Shown here: positions 1 through 10,241 of the stretch, in pieces | Layout: every line of letters begins with the position of its first letter | Numbering within the stretch: the stretch's first letter is position 1 | NCBI GenBank assembly: GCA_017446685.1 | Contig: JAFSQI010000010.1 | Location: 1 to 64,000 of the forward strand | Length of the DNA: 64,000 bases | Reading direction: 5' to 3' | From: Butyrivibrio sp. | GTDB lineage: Bacteria; Bacillota; Clostridia; Lachnospirales; Lachnospiraceae | Position numbers and translations under genes: made by a program | The notes under the pieces: generated by a model | Databases searched by the model: none | What the model was told of the DNA's origin: nothing | What the model saw: the letters and a program-made list of their open reading frames with translations, nothing else

Positions 1-76
1 TGAGACATTTTCTTTTGTGGTATATTAAGACATTATCAAAAATGACTTATACATTATTATTTTACTAATCAAGTCA

Positions 77-105
77 TTGACTTTTATCTTTTCTACGTTT
101 ACTAT
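77..105 (+). promoter_or_regulatory. Sigma-A type promoter of the HPr-like gene
   Basis: The -35 box TTGACT (77-82) and -10 box TACTAT (100-105) are separated by 17 bases. A strong ribosome binding site, AAGGAGG, follows just before the ATG at 132. Bases 1-76 are AT-rich and show nothing else. Confidence 0.65.
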
Positions 106-131
106 AAAGAAAAGAAGGAGGTATTTGCGCA

Positions 132-362
132 ATGAAGACCGTAAAAATTTCTTTAAATTCTATCGATAAGGTAAAATCTTTCGTAAACGATATTACGAAG
201 TTCGATTATGATTTCGACCTCGTATCCGGAAGATACGTTATCGATGCTAAGTCTATTATGGGTATTTTCTCATTGGATCTTTCAAAGCCAATCGATCTCA
301 ATATCCATGCAGAAGACGGCGCAGAAGAGGTTCTCGAAATATTGAAGCCTTATATGATCTAA
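132..362 (+). CDS. HPr-like (Crh-like) protein lacking the catalytic histidine
   Basis: This 76-residue protein has the length and pattern of the PTS phosphocarrier HPr. Residues 39-48 (AKSIMGIFSL) closely match the region around regulatory Ser46 of HPr, with Ser41 in the equivalent place. The N-terminal segment where HPr carries its phosphorylated histidine (GLHARPA type) reads SLNSIDKVKS here and has no His, so it cannot relay phosphate in the usual way. Bacillus Crh also keeps the serine site and has lost the histidine, so a role in catabolite signalling is possible, but this is inference. The gene is monocistronic, with its own promoter and terminator. It could also be a divergent HPr-fold protein with another role. 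Confidence 0.7.
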   Translation: MKTVKISLNSIDKVKSFVNDITKFDYDFDLVSGRYVIDAKSIMGIFSLDLSKPIDLNIHAEDGAEEVLEILKPYMI

Positions 363-397
363 TCCTAATCGATTAGATCTATTAAAAAAGATTATTA

Positions 398-434
398 GGC
401 CATCAAAAGTCCAATGGACATTTGATGGTCTTTA
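398..434. terminator. Bidirectional terminator between the HPr-like gene and thiI
   Basis: The arms GGCCATCAAAAGTCC and GGACATTTGATGGTC form a 15-bp stem with two mismatches and a 3-base loop. A T-rich run follows on the plus strand, and on the minus strand the stem is followed by TAATAATCTTTTTT. It can therefore end transcripts from both converging genes. Confidence 0.75.
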
Positions 435-454
435 TTCATGCTTACTTTTTAAAA

Positions 455-1657
455 TTATTTTGTAATTTCGATAATCTCGTCGGTCTCAAGAGCTGTTTCC
501 ATAAGCTCATCTATTTTTTCAAACAGATTTTCCTCATGCTTTTTGATAATATCAAGTCTTGGCTTTGTAACTGGATGCTTAGCCACAAAAATAGTGCAAC
601 AGTCCTCGTAAGGAAGAATTGAAGTCTCATAAGCATCAATTTTAAGAGAAATATCCACAATGTCCTGCTTGTCAAAAGCAATAAGCGGTCTGTATACAGG
701 CATATCCGTAACAACCTCTCCTGTGCACATAAGGCTCTGCATAGTCTGTGATGCAACCTGGCCTATGCTCTCACCTGTAATAAGTCCCATACATCCACTT
801 TTCCCAGCGATAATATCAGCAATCTTCATCATATATCTTCTCATGATAATAGTAAGCTCATCATGAGGACATTTCTCATAAATGTACATCTGTATATCTG
901 TAAAATTAATTACATGAAGCTTAACTTTTCCTGTGAATTTTGCAATTACGCCTGCAAGATCAACAACCTTCTGTTTTGCTTTTTCGCTTGTATACGGAGG
1001 TGCGTTAAAGTATACCGCCTCTATTTCAACGCCTCTTTTAGCAACCATATATCCGGCAACAGGTGAGTCAATTCCACCTGATAATAAAAGCATAGCTTTT
1101 CCAGCTGTTCCGATTGGCATTCCACCGGGACCCGGAATTATTTCAGAAAAGATATTAAGTTTTTCTCTTACTTCAACATTCAGCAAAATCTCAGGATTAT
1201 GAACATCAACTTTCATCTGGCTGAATGCCCCAAGTATTCTTGACCCAAGCTCAGCTCCAAGTTCCATTGAATCCATAGGATAACTCTTATCAACACGACG
1301 AACTTTAACCTTGAATGTCTTATTCTTGTCAGGATATACTCCGTCAATAAAATCAATTACAGCCTTTGCCATGCCATCTATATCAGGAAGCTGATTATTT
1401 CCGTCTCTCTTAATTGTTACTGCTGGACAGATTCCGGTAATTCCAAACACTGTTTTAAGATGATCTACTGTTTCATTAAAATCAAAGCCATCCGCTTCAA
1501 TATATATTCTTCCTGCGACCTTGGAAATTTCAAATGTCCCATCGCATCCTTTCAAAACTCTTTCAATCTGTTTTACAAGAGCATCTTCAAATATGTATCT
1601 GTTTTTTCCTTTAACGCCGATTTCAGCGTATTTGATTATAAAAGCATGGTACTGCAT
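455..1657 (-). CDS. thiI: tRNA 4-thiouridine synthase ThiI
   Basis: ThiI adenylates U8 of tRNA and transfers sulfur to make 4-thiouridine; in some bacteria it also feeds sulfur to thiazole synthesis. The 400-residue protein has an N-terminal ferredoxin-like/THUMP region (about 1-165) and a PP-loop ATPase domain with SGGIDSPVAG at 193-202. A conserved DCC lies near residue 352. It ends after the PP-loop domain, so the rhodanese domain of the E. coli form is absent, as in many Firmicutes. The adjacent desulfurase gene, 40 bases upstream on the same strand, is the natural sulfur donor. The start is supported by AAAGGAT upstream of the ATG. Confidence 0.95.
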   Translation of the reverse strand: MQYHAFIIKYAEIGVKGKNRYIFEDALVKQIERVLKGCDGTFEISKVAGRIYIEADGFDFNETVDHLKTVFGITGICPAVTIKRDGNNQLPDIDGMAKAVIDFIDGVYPDKNKTFKVKVRRVDKSYPMDSMELGAELGSRILGAFSQMKVDVHNPEILLNVEVREKLNIFSEIIPGPGGMPIGTAGKAMLLLSGGIDSPVAGYMVAKRGVEIEAVYFNAPPYTSEKAKQKVVDLAGVIAKFTGKVKLHVINFTDIQMYIYEKCPHDELTIIMRRYMMKIADIIAGKSGCMGLITGESIGQVASQTMQSLMCTGEVVTDMPVYRPLIAFDKQDIVDISLKIDAYETSILPYEDCCTIFVAKHPVTKPRLDIIKKHEENLFEKIDELMETALETDEIIEITK

Positions 1658-1697
1658 ATATTATCCTTTCCGGTTAAATAAAAAACATCAAGTAACT

Positions 1698-2855
1698 TTA
1701 ATGGCGATAGAATTTTCTCATAGTCTCTACCTGAGAGCATAATGTATCCAAAAGATAATCTATCTCTTCTTTTGTAGTCATTACTGACATACTAATACGA
1801 ATAGTCGATTCCAGCAAATTCTTATCAAGTCCGATAGCCTGCAGAGTATCTGAAATATGAGGATTGTTCGAAGTGCATGCACTTCCCGCAGAAACGTATA
1901 TTCCTTTACTGGAAAGCATGTTAAGAACAGTTTCAGCTGCAAGGCCTTTTATTGATAAACTAACAATATGTGGTGCGCCTTTTTCACAGTCAGGTCCATT
2001 AATTTTAATATTATCCAGTCTTTTTTCAAGTTCTGCAACAAGATATTTTTTTAAATCATATAACTTACCAATATGCTCGTCAAAATTCTCATAGCACATC
2101 TTTGCAGCAAGAGCAAGCCCAACAATTCCGGGAACGTTTTCTGTTCCGGAACGCATACCTTTTTGCTGTCCGCCGCCGTAACAAATCGGGACTATCTTTG
2201 TTCCCTTATTTATGTATAAAAAGCCCGTACCCTTAGGACCATGAATCTTATGACCACTTACAGACATAAGATCTATATTCATACTTCTTGGACGTATCAG
2301 AATTTTACCATAACCTTGAACTGCGTCAACATGAAAATATGTATCAGGATTAATTGACTTTATTAGTTTTCCCGCTTCCTGAACAGGTTCTACAGCTCCG
2401 ATTTCATTATTAACAAGCATCATAGATACAAGAATAGTATCTTTTCTAAGAGCATTTTTTAGATCTTCAAGGTCAACACAGCCATCAGACTTTACAGGCA
2501 AATATGTAATCTCAAAACCCTCTTTTTCAAGAAAAGAAGTTGTCTCAAGAATAGCCGGATGCTCTATAGCAGTTGTAATAATATGTTTGCCTCGCCATTT
2601 ATTTGCTCTTGCAACACCAATCAGCGCCAGATTATCCGACTCTGTTCCACCTGAAGTAAATAATATCTCCTGAGGATCAACCTTAAGTGTTGCAGCAATT
2701 GTCTCTCTGGCACCTACGAGTCTTTCTGCTGATATTGTACCCAGATGATGAACGCTTGAAGGATTTCCGTATTCCTCTGTCATCGTCTTAGCTACAACGG
2801 CAGCCACTTCATCAAAAGCTCTTGTTGTAGCCGAATTATCTAAATATGCTTCCAT
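1698..2855 (-). CDS. Cysteine desulfurase, NifS/IscS family
   Basis: This PLP enzyme takes sulfur from cysteine and passes it on as a persulfide. The PLP-binding lysine is in SGHKIHGPKG (Lys203) and the persulfide cysteine is in SACTSN (Cys327). The N-terminus YLDNSATT and the substrate motif GTESDNLAL are typical. At 385 residues it has normal family length. It sits directly before thiI, with 40 bases between them, so it is probably the desulfurase dedicated to ThiI rather than the general Fe-S cluster enzyme. A clear GAGGT site precedes the ATG. The SufS branch is less likely because the active loop is of the NifS/IscS type. Confidence 0.93.
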   Translation of the reverse strand: MEAYLDNSATTRAFDEVAAVVAKTMTEEYGNPSSVHHLGTISAERLVGARETIAATLKVDPQEILFTSGGTESDNLALIGVARANKWRGKHIITTAIEHPAILETTSFLEKEGFEITYLPVKSDGCVDLEDLKNALRKDTILVSMMLVNNEIGAVEPVQEAGKLIKSINPDTYFHVDAVQGYGKILIRPRSMNIDLMSVSGHKIHGPKGTGFLYINKGTKIVPICYGGGQQKGMRSGTENVPGIVGLALAAKMCYENFDEHIGKLYDLKKYLVAELEKRLDNIKINGPDCEKGAPHIVSLSIKGLAAETVLNMLSSKGIYVSAGSACTSNNPHISDTLQAIGLDKNLLESTIRISMSVMTTKEEIDYLLDTLCSQVETMRKFYRH

Positions 2856-2907
2856 TACACTACCTCAATACATCTTCTTTATAATATTATCGCTTTTTAA
2901 AAAGTTC

Positions 2908-3660
2908 TCATGACTCAAGATGATACATCAGCCATGAAATAATTGTAAACCCGGCAGTTTCAGTACGTAGGATTCTTTTTCCTAAAGTAATCGGCTCAAT
3001 ACTGTTTTCTCTGCAAAGCTCTATCTCTTGTTCAGAAAAGCCACCCTCCGGTCCAATAAAAACAGCTATATCCTGTCCCGGCTTTATGTTTTCAATTATC
3101 CTCTTAGTCTCCGCAATTCCCTTTTCATTTTCATATGGAATAATTTTAACATCCATATTTTTGGCAAATTCGACTGCCTGTTTCATTGTCATAGGCATAG
3201 AGACAGACGGTATTACAGCTCTCTTACTTTGCTTGGCCGCAGCCTCAGCAATTGCCTGCCATCTTTTTACTTTTGACTCAGCTTTTTTCTCATCAAGCTT
3301 TACTACACATCTTTTAGTTGACATAGGAATTATTTCAAAAGCCCCAAGCTCAACAGCCTTCTGAATTATAAGTTCCATTTTATCTACTTTGGGAAGTCCC
3401 TGAAAAAGATATATTTTAGACGGCAACTCATTTCCGACTTCTTCTATAAAACACAGATTTCCTATAACACTTGACTTAGTGATTTCTTCTATTTCGTAAA
3501 AAATCTCTCTGCCACTTTCATCATCTCTGATACTTACGGAAAACTGTTCTCCGGGCTTCATTCTCAAAACATTTGAAATATGATTATAGTCTTCACCTGT
3601 AATCTCAACTTTTTTATAATCCGGAGTAACCTGCGAATTTTCAACAAAAAAATGGTACAT
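2908..3660 (-). CDS. rsmE: 16S rRNA (uracil-1498-N3)-methyltransferase RsmE
   Basis: RsmE methylates U1498 of 16S rRNA in the decoding region using S-adenosylmethionine. The 250-residue product has the small N-terminal PUA-like domain (HISNVLRMKPGE) and a C-terminal SPOUT knot domain. Diagnostic motifs are AAKQSKRAVIP, FIGPEGGFSEQE and LGKRILRTETA, the last forming the trefoil-knot cofactor site. Its start overlaps the stop of prmA by one base (TAATG), so the two are translationally coupled. The prmA-rsmE pair is common in Firmicutes. Confidence 0.95.
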   Translation of the reverse strand: MYHFFVENSQVTPDYKKVEITGEDYNHISNVLRMKPGEQFSVSIRDDESGREIFYEIEEITKSSVIGNLCFIEEVGNELPSKIYLFQGLPKVDKMELIIQKAVELGAFEIIPMSTKRCVVKLDEKKAESKVKRWQAIAEAAAKQSKRAVIPSVSMPMTMKQAVEFAKNMDVKIIPYENEKGIAETKRIIENIKPGQDIAVFIGPEGGFSEQEIELCRENSIEPITLGKRILRTETAGFTIISWLMYHLES

Positions 3661-4697
3661 TAATTTTTCCTCGAAGTAATTGAAACCCAGTCTCCCTGAT
3701 GATGAATCTCCAAAATCTCAAGTCCAGCATCAAGATGCGCCTTCTTAACTTCTTCCTCTTTAGTATTAATAATTCCGGAAGTAATATATATTCCACCTTT
3801 TTTGAGCTGTCCAAGAATAACCGGTGTAAGAGGTACAAGTACATTTGCAAGAATATTTGCAACTACAATATCATACTTATCATATCCTACTTTGTCCTGA
3901 ACATCTTTATCATCAATAATATTTCCAATCATCATATCAAATTTGTCTGGAGAAATATTATTATTTTCCATATTCTCTTTTACAGCCGGAATAGCACATT
4001 TATCAAGATCCGTGCCTACAGCATGTCTTGCACCAAACATAAGTGCAAGGATAGAAAGAACTCCGCTTCCTGTTCCCACATCCAAAAGTTCAGTATCCGG
4101 TGTAACATATTTTTTCAGCATCCTGATGCAAAGCTGAGTAGTCTCATGCATTCCGGTTCCAAATGCAGTTCCCGGATCAATATGCAGCACCATCTTAGCC
4201 TTGTCTTTATCCTCACTGCTCTCCTTCTCCCAAGAAGGAATAACAAGAATATCATCTATGAAAAATTTATGAAAGTACTGTTTCCAATTGTTTATCCAAT
4301 CAATATCTTCAGTTACATCAACTGAAACTGTACCATCGCCAATATCAGAAAAGCTCCTAAGTTCATCCAGCTTCTCTTTTATTGCTTCAAGCATTTCTTC
4401 CGGAGTCTTCTTAACTTCAACAGTTTCGCCTTCATCATTCAAAGTTTCTACTGTAAGCATGTTTTCATCATCTATTGTTGCAAAAAAGCTCAGATATGCC
4501 ACTCCGCTCTCTATTCCATTATCTTTTTCATCAGGTTCAAGTTCAGGTGCGTCTATGAACATCTGCTCTTTATCTGCAGCAGACAATGGAACATTATCCT
4601 CAATCTGTGCTCCCTCAAGTCCGACATCCTCAAGATAGCTTACAATAATATCCTCTGATTCTTCATTTGTACGTATTCTAAATCGCATCCATTTCAT
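3660..4697 (-). CDS. prmA: Ribosomal protein L11 methyltransferase PrmA
   Basis: PrmA trimethylates ribosomal protein L11. The C-terminal half is a class I SAM methyltransferase with DPGTAFGTGMHETTQ, LDVGTGSGVLSILAL and VVANILANVL. The N-terminal ferredoxin-like substrate domain is longer than usual, with an acidic stretch near residues 45-110. An ATG 39 bases upstream is in frame, but the start at 4697 (MKWMRFRIR) is preferred because GAGAGG sits at good distance and PrmA proteins begin this way. Coupled to rsmE downstream. Confidence 0.93.
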   Translation of the reverse strand: MKWMRFRIRTNEESEDIIVSYLEDVGLEGAQIEDNVPLSAADKEQMFIDAPELEPDEKDNGIESGVAYLSFFATIDDENMLTVETLNDEGETVEVKKTPEEMLEAIKEKLDELRSFSDIGDGTVSVDVTEDIDWINNWKQYFHKFFIDDILVIPSWEKESSEDKDKAKMVLHIDPGTAFGTGMHETTQLCIRMLKKYVTPDTELLDVGTGSGVLSILALMFGARHAVGTDLDKCAIPAVKENMENNNISPDKFDMMIGNIIDDKDVQDKVGYDKYDIVVANILANVLVPLTPVILGQLKKGGIYITSGIINTKEEEVKKAHLDAGLEILEIHHQGDWVSITSRKN

Positions 4698-4742
4698 AAA
4701 TGATACCTCTCTACCCATTCCGGTACACAAAAACAATTATGA

Positions 4743-4788
4743 AGATAAAAAATTACTTCCGTAGTTATATTATCCTAACTACGGAAGT
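4743..4788 (-). terminator. Terminator of the heat-shock operon
   Basis: A perfect 13-bp stem, ACTTCCGTAGTTA pairing with TAACTACGGAAGT, is followed on the minus strand by AATTTTTTATC. It lies just after dnaJ and separates the chaperone operon from prmA. No clear promoter is visible for prmA in the remaining short gap, so some read-through is possible. Confidence 0.8.
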
Positions 4789-4804
4789 ATATCACAAATG
4801 TCAA

Positions 4805-5980
4805 TTATTTCCAAAAAGACTTTTTCTTTTTGCCGCCACCATCATTTGGCCCCTTGTCATCACCACCAAGAACTCTGTCAGCAGCGCCAAGAGAATCACC
4901 TGTCTTTTCATCGAATTGTCTAAGAAGTTCCTTAGCATCTTTTGAAATTTTCTCAGGAACCTGCACAACCAATGTTACATAATGATCTCCTCTTGAATCC
5001 TTGTCTCTAAGAGAAGGCACACCTTTGCCACGAAGTCTGACTCTTGTATCAGTCTGTGTTCCGGGCTTAACATCATAAGCAACCTTTCCATCGACAGTAT
5101 CAATAAGAACTGTTCCGCCTAAAGTAGCAATTGCAAATGACATCGGAACAACTGAATAAATATCATAACCCTCACGCTGGAAAATAGGATGTTCTGATAC
5201 GATAACTTCAACCAAAAGATCTCCTCTTGGGCCACCGTTGACTCCGGGTTCACCTTTTTCACGTATTCTTACACTCTGACCATTATCAATTCCTGCAGGT
5301 ATTGTAACCTTAATCTTCTTTCGGCTGGCAATATAACCTGTTCCGTGGCAATCTCCACACTTATCCTTTATAACTTTACCTGTACCACCACATTCAGGAC
5401 AGGTCTGAACATTTCTGACTGTTCCAAAGAATGACTGCTGTGTATATACAATCTGACCTTTGCCACCACACTTAGAACATGTCTGAGCAGATGTTCCAGG
5501 TTTTGCTCCGGTTCCGTGACAGGTTGGGCATGGATCCTTTATTGTAAGTTCCAACTCTTTTTCGCATCCAAATACAGCCTCAAGGAATGTAATTCTGACG
5601 CTTGCTCTGAGGTTAGCTCCCTTTGACGGGCCTGTTCTTGCACCGCCACGAGCTCTTCCACCACCAAAGAAATCGCCAAATATATCGCCAAATATATCAC
5701 CAAAATCAGCACCGTTAAAATCAAAGCCGCCAAATCCACCGGCGCCTCCATCAAATGCTGCATGACCAAACTGATCATACTGGCGTTTTTTCTCAGGATC
5801 ACTAAGTACTGCATAAGCCTCTGAAGCCTCTTTGAATTTTTCTGCTGCAGAAGCATCTCCGGGATTCATATCCGGATGATATTTCTTGGCAAGTACTCTA
5901 TATGCTTTTTTTATTTCATCCTCTGTAGCGCTCTTGCTAACTCCAAGGACTTCATAGTAGTCGCGCTTTTGTTCTGCCAT
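4805..5980 (-). CDS. dnaJ: Chaperone DnaJ
   Basis: DnaJ delivers unfolded clients to DnaK and stimulates its ATPase. The 391-residue protein has a J domain with the HPD motif ([11 protein letters not shown]), a Gly/Phe-rich linker, four zinc repeats ([32 protein letters not shown]) and two C-terminal client-binding domains. The C-terminus ends in a Gly/Lys-rich tail. The ATG at 5980 ([13 protein letters not shown]) is chosen because GAGGAG lies directly upstream; a TTG four codons earlier falls inside that site. Confidence 0.97.
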   Translation of the reverse strand: MAEQKRDYYEVLGVSKSATEDEIKKAYRVLAKKYHPDMNPGDASAAEKFKEASEAYAVLSDPEKKRQYDQFGHAAFDGGAGGFGGFDFNGADFGDIFGDIFGDFFGGGRARGGARTGPSKGANLRASVRITFLEAVFGCEKELELTIKDPCPTCHGTGAKPGTSAQTCSKCGGKGQIVYTQQSFFGTVRNVQTCPECGGTGKVIKDKCGDCHGTGYIASRKKIKVTIPAGIDNGQSVRIREKGEPGVNGGPRGDLLVEVIVSEHPIFQREGYDIYSVVPMSFAIATLGGTVLIDTVDGKVAYDVKPGTQTDTRVRLRGKGVPSLRDKDSRGDHYVTLVVQVPEKISKDAKELLRQFDEKTGDSLGAADRVLGGDDKGPNDGGGKKKKSFWK

Positions 5981-6026
5981 AATACTCCTCAATTATTTCT
6001 TTCTGAACTATAACACTTTATGCTCT

Positions 6027-6061
6027 TAATAGCCAGACAGAAATATCCCGCCTGGCTATTA
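6027..6061 (-). other. Intercistronic hairpin between dnaK and dnaJ
   Basis: TAATAGCCAG and CTGGCTATTA form a perfect 10-bp stem with a 15-base loop. There is no T-run on either strand, so it is more likely an mRNA processing or stability element, or a partial terminator that lowers dnaJ relative to dnaK, than a full stop. The role is inferred. Confidence 0.6.
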
Positions 6062-6097
6062 GTATAATACATCTTAAGTAACAATTCAGTCAAAAAA

Positions 6098-8005
<1,908 letters not shown>

Positions 8006-8038
8006 TTACTCTGTATTAACTGTTATTCTTGTTATCTA

Positions 8039-8758
8039 TTATTGAGACACTGCAACCATGCTATGTCTTAGCACAGTATCGTGGAACATATATCCCTTTT
8101 GAAGTTCCTGTGCCACAATTCCGGATTCAAATTCTTCACTTTCAACCTGCATTACTGCATTGTGAAGATTTGGATCAAATTCTTTACCCACAGCTTCAAT
8201 CGGGGTTACACCAAGATCCTCAAGCTGTTTAACTATCTGCTTGTAAATCTTGTTCATACCGTCTGCAAACGCTCCATCTTTTTCATCTTCCGGAACAGTA
8301 GCCAGACCTCTTTCAAAATTGTCTATAACAGGAAGAAGCTTCTCAAGTACATTGCTCTGACCTTGTTCAAACATCTGAGCCTTTTCCTTTTCAGTTCTCT
8401 TCCTGAAGTTATCGAACTCAGCCATTTGGCGCATTACCTTGTCGTTAAGTTCGTCAACTTTTTCCTTTAAAGGATCCTTCTTTTCTTTCCTTGCAAAAGG
8501 GTTCTTTTTCTTAGGAGCTTCTTCTGCCTTTTCAGGTTTTTCAGACGTTTTTTCTTCAGGCTTTACATCTTCTGTTTTATCTGAAGTTTTTACATCTTCT
8601 GTTTTTTCTGAAGCTTCATTCTTTTCTTCTGATACTTTTTCTTCACTTTCCTTCTCAGCAGCTTTTTCAGCAGCCTCCTGCTCAAGCTCTTCCATTATGT
8701 TTTCGAGAACTTCCTTGCTCTCTTCACTGATATTCTTATCTTTTGGTGTATTGCTCAA
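8039..8758 (-). CDS. grpE: Nucleotide exchange factor GrpE
   Basis: GrpE dimers release ADP from DnaK. The protein has a very acidic, Lys/Glu-rich disordered N-terminus (about residues 1-95), a coiled coil (DELNDKVMRQMAEFDNFRKR), and the C-terminal beta domain with PIEAVGKEFDPNLHNAV and GYMFHDTVLRHSMVAV. The start codon appears to be TTG, preceded by a strong AGGAGG. The 239 residues exceed the usual length because of the acidic extension. It lies between hrcA and dnaK in the same operon. Confidence 0.95.
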   Translation of the reverse strand: MSNTPKDKNISEESKEVLENIMEELEQEAAEKAAEKESEEKVSEEKNEASEKTEDVKTSDKTEDVKPEEKTSEKPEKAEEAPKKKNPFARKEKKDPLKEKVDELNDKVMRQMAEFDNFRKRTEKEKAQMFEQGQSNVLEKLLPVIDNFERGLATVPEDEKDGAFADGMNKIYKQIVKQLEDLGVTPIEAVGKEFDPNLHNAVMQVESEEFESGIVAQELQKGYMFHDTVLRHSMVAVSQ

Positions 8759-8785
8759 ATCTGTACCTCCTAAATTATAGCTGCG

Positions 8786-9817
8786 CTAACTTTTTTTGTA
8801 GAGATCATCAAGCGCATGCCTCATATTCTTTAATGTTGAAATAACTTTGTCGTAATCCATTCTCTTAGGACCAATAATTCCAACAGTCCCTTTCATGCCA
8901 TCACCCAATTCATAGGTGGCTGTTACGACACTGCAGTCCTTCATGGACTGTACCGGAGTTTCATTTCCGATGTAAACCTGAATACCTGTCTCACCACTTT
9001 CCTGTGAAAGAGTATCCTCTACAATGCTGCCAAGATCTTTTGTATCCTCAAAGGTACTTATAAGTTCAGTTGCCTTTTCGGAATCTGTAAGTTCAGGATA
9101 CTTGAGTATATTCATGGCTCCGCTTGTGTATATCTGAAGATCTTCATCAGCTGTAATTGATTCTGCAGCCGCATCGATCACATTTCCAATAATTTCACTG
9201 TGGATTCCTGCCTCCTGCTTAACCGCTGCTATAAGTCCTAAATTTATGTCTTCAACAGCAAGTCCATCGAGCCTTGTATTCATCAGAATATTGAGCTTTA
9301 GCATTGTAGCATCATCCAGTACTTCTTCAACTGGAATAATCTTGTTTTTGATAACATTTCCTTCAATAACAATAGTCGCCAAAAGATGAGCTTCATCCAC
9401 TTTAGAAATCTGTATGAACTTAAGCTTATTCTTTCTAATCTGCGGTGCTGAGATCATCGTGGCATAATTAGTATCCACAGCAAGTGTTTTTGCTACCTGC
9501 TTAAGGAGATTTTCAAGCTTCTCTTCTTTATCAAGAAGCATTTCCTTCATATTCTCAACTTCCTGTTCCTTATCCCTAAGCATCTCATCTACGTATACTC
9601 TGTAGCCCTGATCAGAAGGAATACGTCCCGCAGAAGTGTGGGGCTGTAAGATAAGTCCCATTTCTTCAAGATCAGCCATCTCATTTCTGATTGTTGCTGA
9701 GCTCAAATTCAAATCAGTATATTTTGAAATTGTACGGCTGCCTACCGGCTCGCCTGTTTCCAAATAGTTTTTAACTATTGCATGAAGTATTTTTCTTTTT
9801 CTTTCGTCTAATTCCAT
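8786..9817 (-). CDS. hrcA: Heat-inducible transcription repressor HrcA
   Basis: HrcA represses class I heat-shock genes by binding CIRCE and is itself kept active by GroEL. The N-terminal winged-helix has LDERKRKILHAIVKNY and the DNA-recognition segment LSSATIRNEMADLEEMGL; YVDEML and MRHALDDLY are typical of the rest. The ATG at 9817 gives 343 residues, the usual size, and has AGAGGAT upstream. A longer in-frame ORF begins at 9886, but that ATG lies inside the CIRCE operator and has no good ribosome binding site, so it is rejected as the start. Confidence 0.95.
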   Translation of the reverse strand: MELDERKRKILHAIVKNYLETGEPVGSRTISKYTDLNLSSATIRNEMADLEEMGLILQPHTSAGRIPSDQGYRVYVDEMLRDKEQEVENMKEMLLDKEEKLENLLKQVAKTLAVDTNYATMISAPQIRKNKLKFIQISKVDEAHLLATIVIEGNVIKNKIIPVEEVLDDATMLKLNILMNTRLDGLAVEDINLGLIAAVKQEAGIHSEIIGNVIDAAAESITADEDLQIYTSGAMNILKYPELTDSEKATELISTFEDTKDLGSIVEDTLSQESGETGIQVYIGNETPVQSMKDCSVVTATYELGDGMKGTVGIIGPKRMDYDKVISTLKNMRHALDDLYKKS

Positions 9818-9875
9818 GTACCCATCCTCTGCATTCACCGGCAAATTCATTGGATTAGTAATCTTCTTTTTAATG

Positions 9876-9902
9876 TTAGCACTCATTTCATTTGAGTGCT
9901 AA
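9876..9902 (-). promoter_or_regulatory. CIRCE operator
   Basis: TTAGCACTC, nine bases, then GAGTGCTAA: an exact match to the canonical inverted repeat bound by HrcA. It lies between the promoter and the hrcA start codon, so binding blocks the whole hrcA-grpE-dnaK-dnaJ transcript. It is the only full CIRCE seen in the window. Confidence 0.97.
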
Positions 9903-9917
9903 CATCTTCTGTATCAT

Positions 9918-9946
9918 AAAATATCACTCTAAACACACAATGTCAA
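9918..9946 (-). promoter_or_regulatory. Promoter of the heat-shock operon
   Basis: On the minus strand a consensus -35 TTGACA (9941-9946) is followed after 17 bases by -10 TATTTT (9918-9923). CIRCE begins 16 bases downstream of the -10, about where transcription would start, which fits repression by HrcA of a sigma-A promoter. Confidence 0.8.
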
Positions 9947-9985
9947 CCTTACATTTATAAAATATCTATGAATAGTAACAAGTTA

Positions 9986-10129
9986 GTTACTGTTCAGACA
10001 GAAATGCGCACTAAGCTGCGCATTTCGTGAGAACCTGATGCAGGAGTGAGCGCATTCCATCGACGAAGTCGATTTGGAATGAATGCGCGAAGTGGTTACT
10101 GGAGCGAGCAGTATGCGAGTGACAGTAAC
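9986..10129 (+). repeat. MITE-like element, copy A (full length, with 8-bp target duplication)
   Basis: This 144-bp element begins GTTACTGTTCA and ends with its inverted copy (ACAGTAAC), and is flanked on both sides by the direct repeat ACAAGTTA. It recurs almost unchanged, in inverse orientation, at 62534-62678, with one substitution and one single-base indel. Inside are a perfect hairpin (AAATGCGCA / TGCGCATTT) and a larger stem around ATCGAC-GAA-GTCGAT. It has no ORF of its own. It lies between the terminator of the cohesin-like gene and the heat-shock promoter. Confidence 0.88.
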
Positions 10130-10159
10130 ACAAGTTATTTTTTCCCTGCATTCATTAAT

Positions 10160-10198
10160 AAAGAATGCCGGAATCTTTCACTTCAAAAAGATTCCGGC
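10160..10198 (-). terminator. Terminator of the surface-protein operon
   Basis: GCCGGAATCTTT (10167-10178) pairs perfectly with AAAGATTCCGGC (10187-10198). On the minus strand the stem is followed by ATTCTTTATT, a weak T-run. It sits 43 bases past the stop of the cohesin-like gene. Confidence 0.65.
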
Positions 10199-10241
10199 AA
10201 AAAACAAAAAGCTGATTATAAATTCCGATGTATTATTCCTA

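Noticed and set aside
3699..4325. Long open frame antisense to prmA
   Set aside because: It is a shadow of prmA with no ribosome binding site and a low-complexity Lys/Asn/Ile/Ser composition.
9818..9886. N-terminal extension of HrcA
   Set aside because: Overlaps CIRCE, lacks a ribosome binding site and makes the protein longer than the family.
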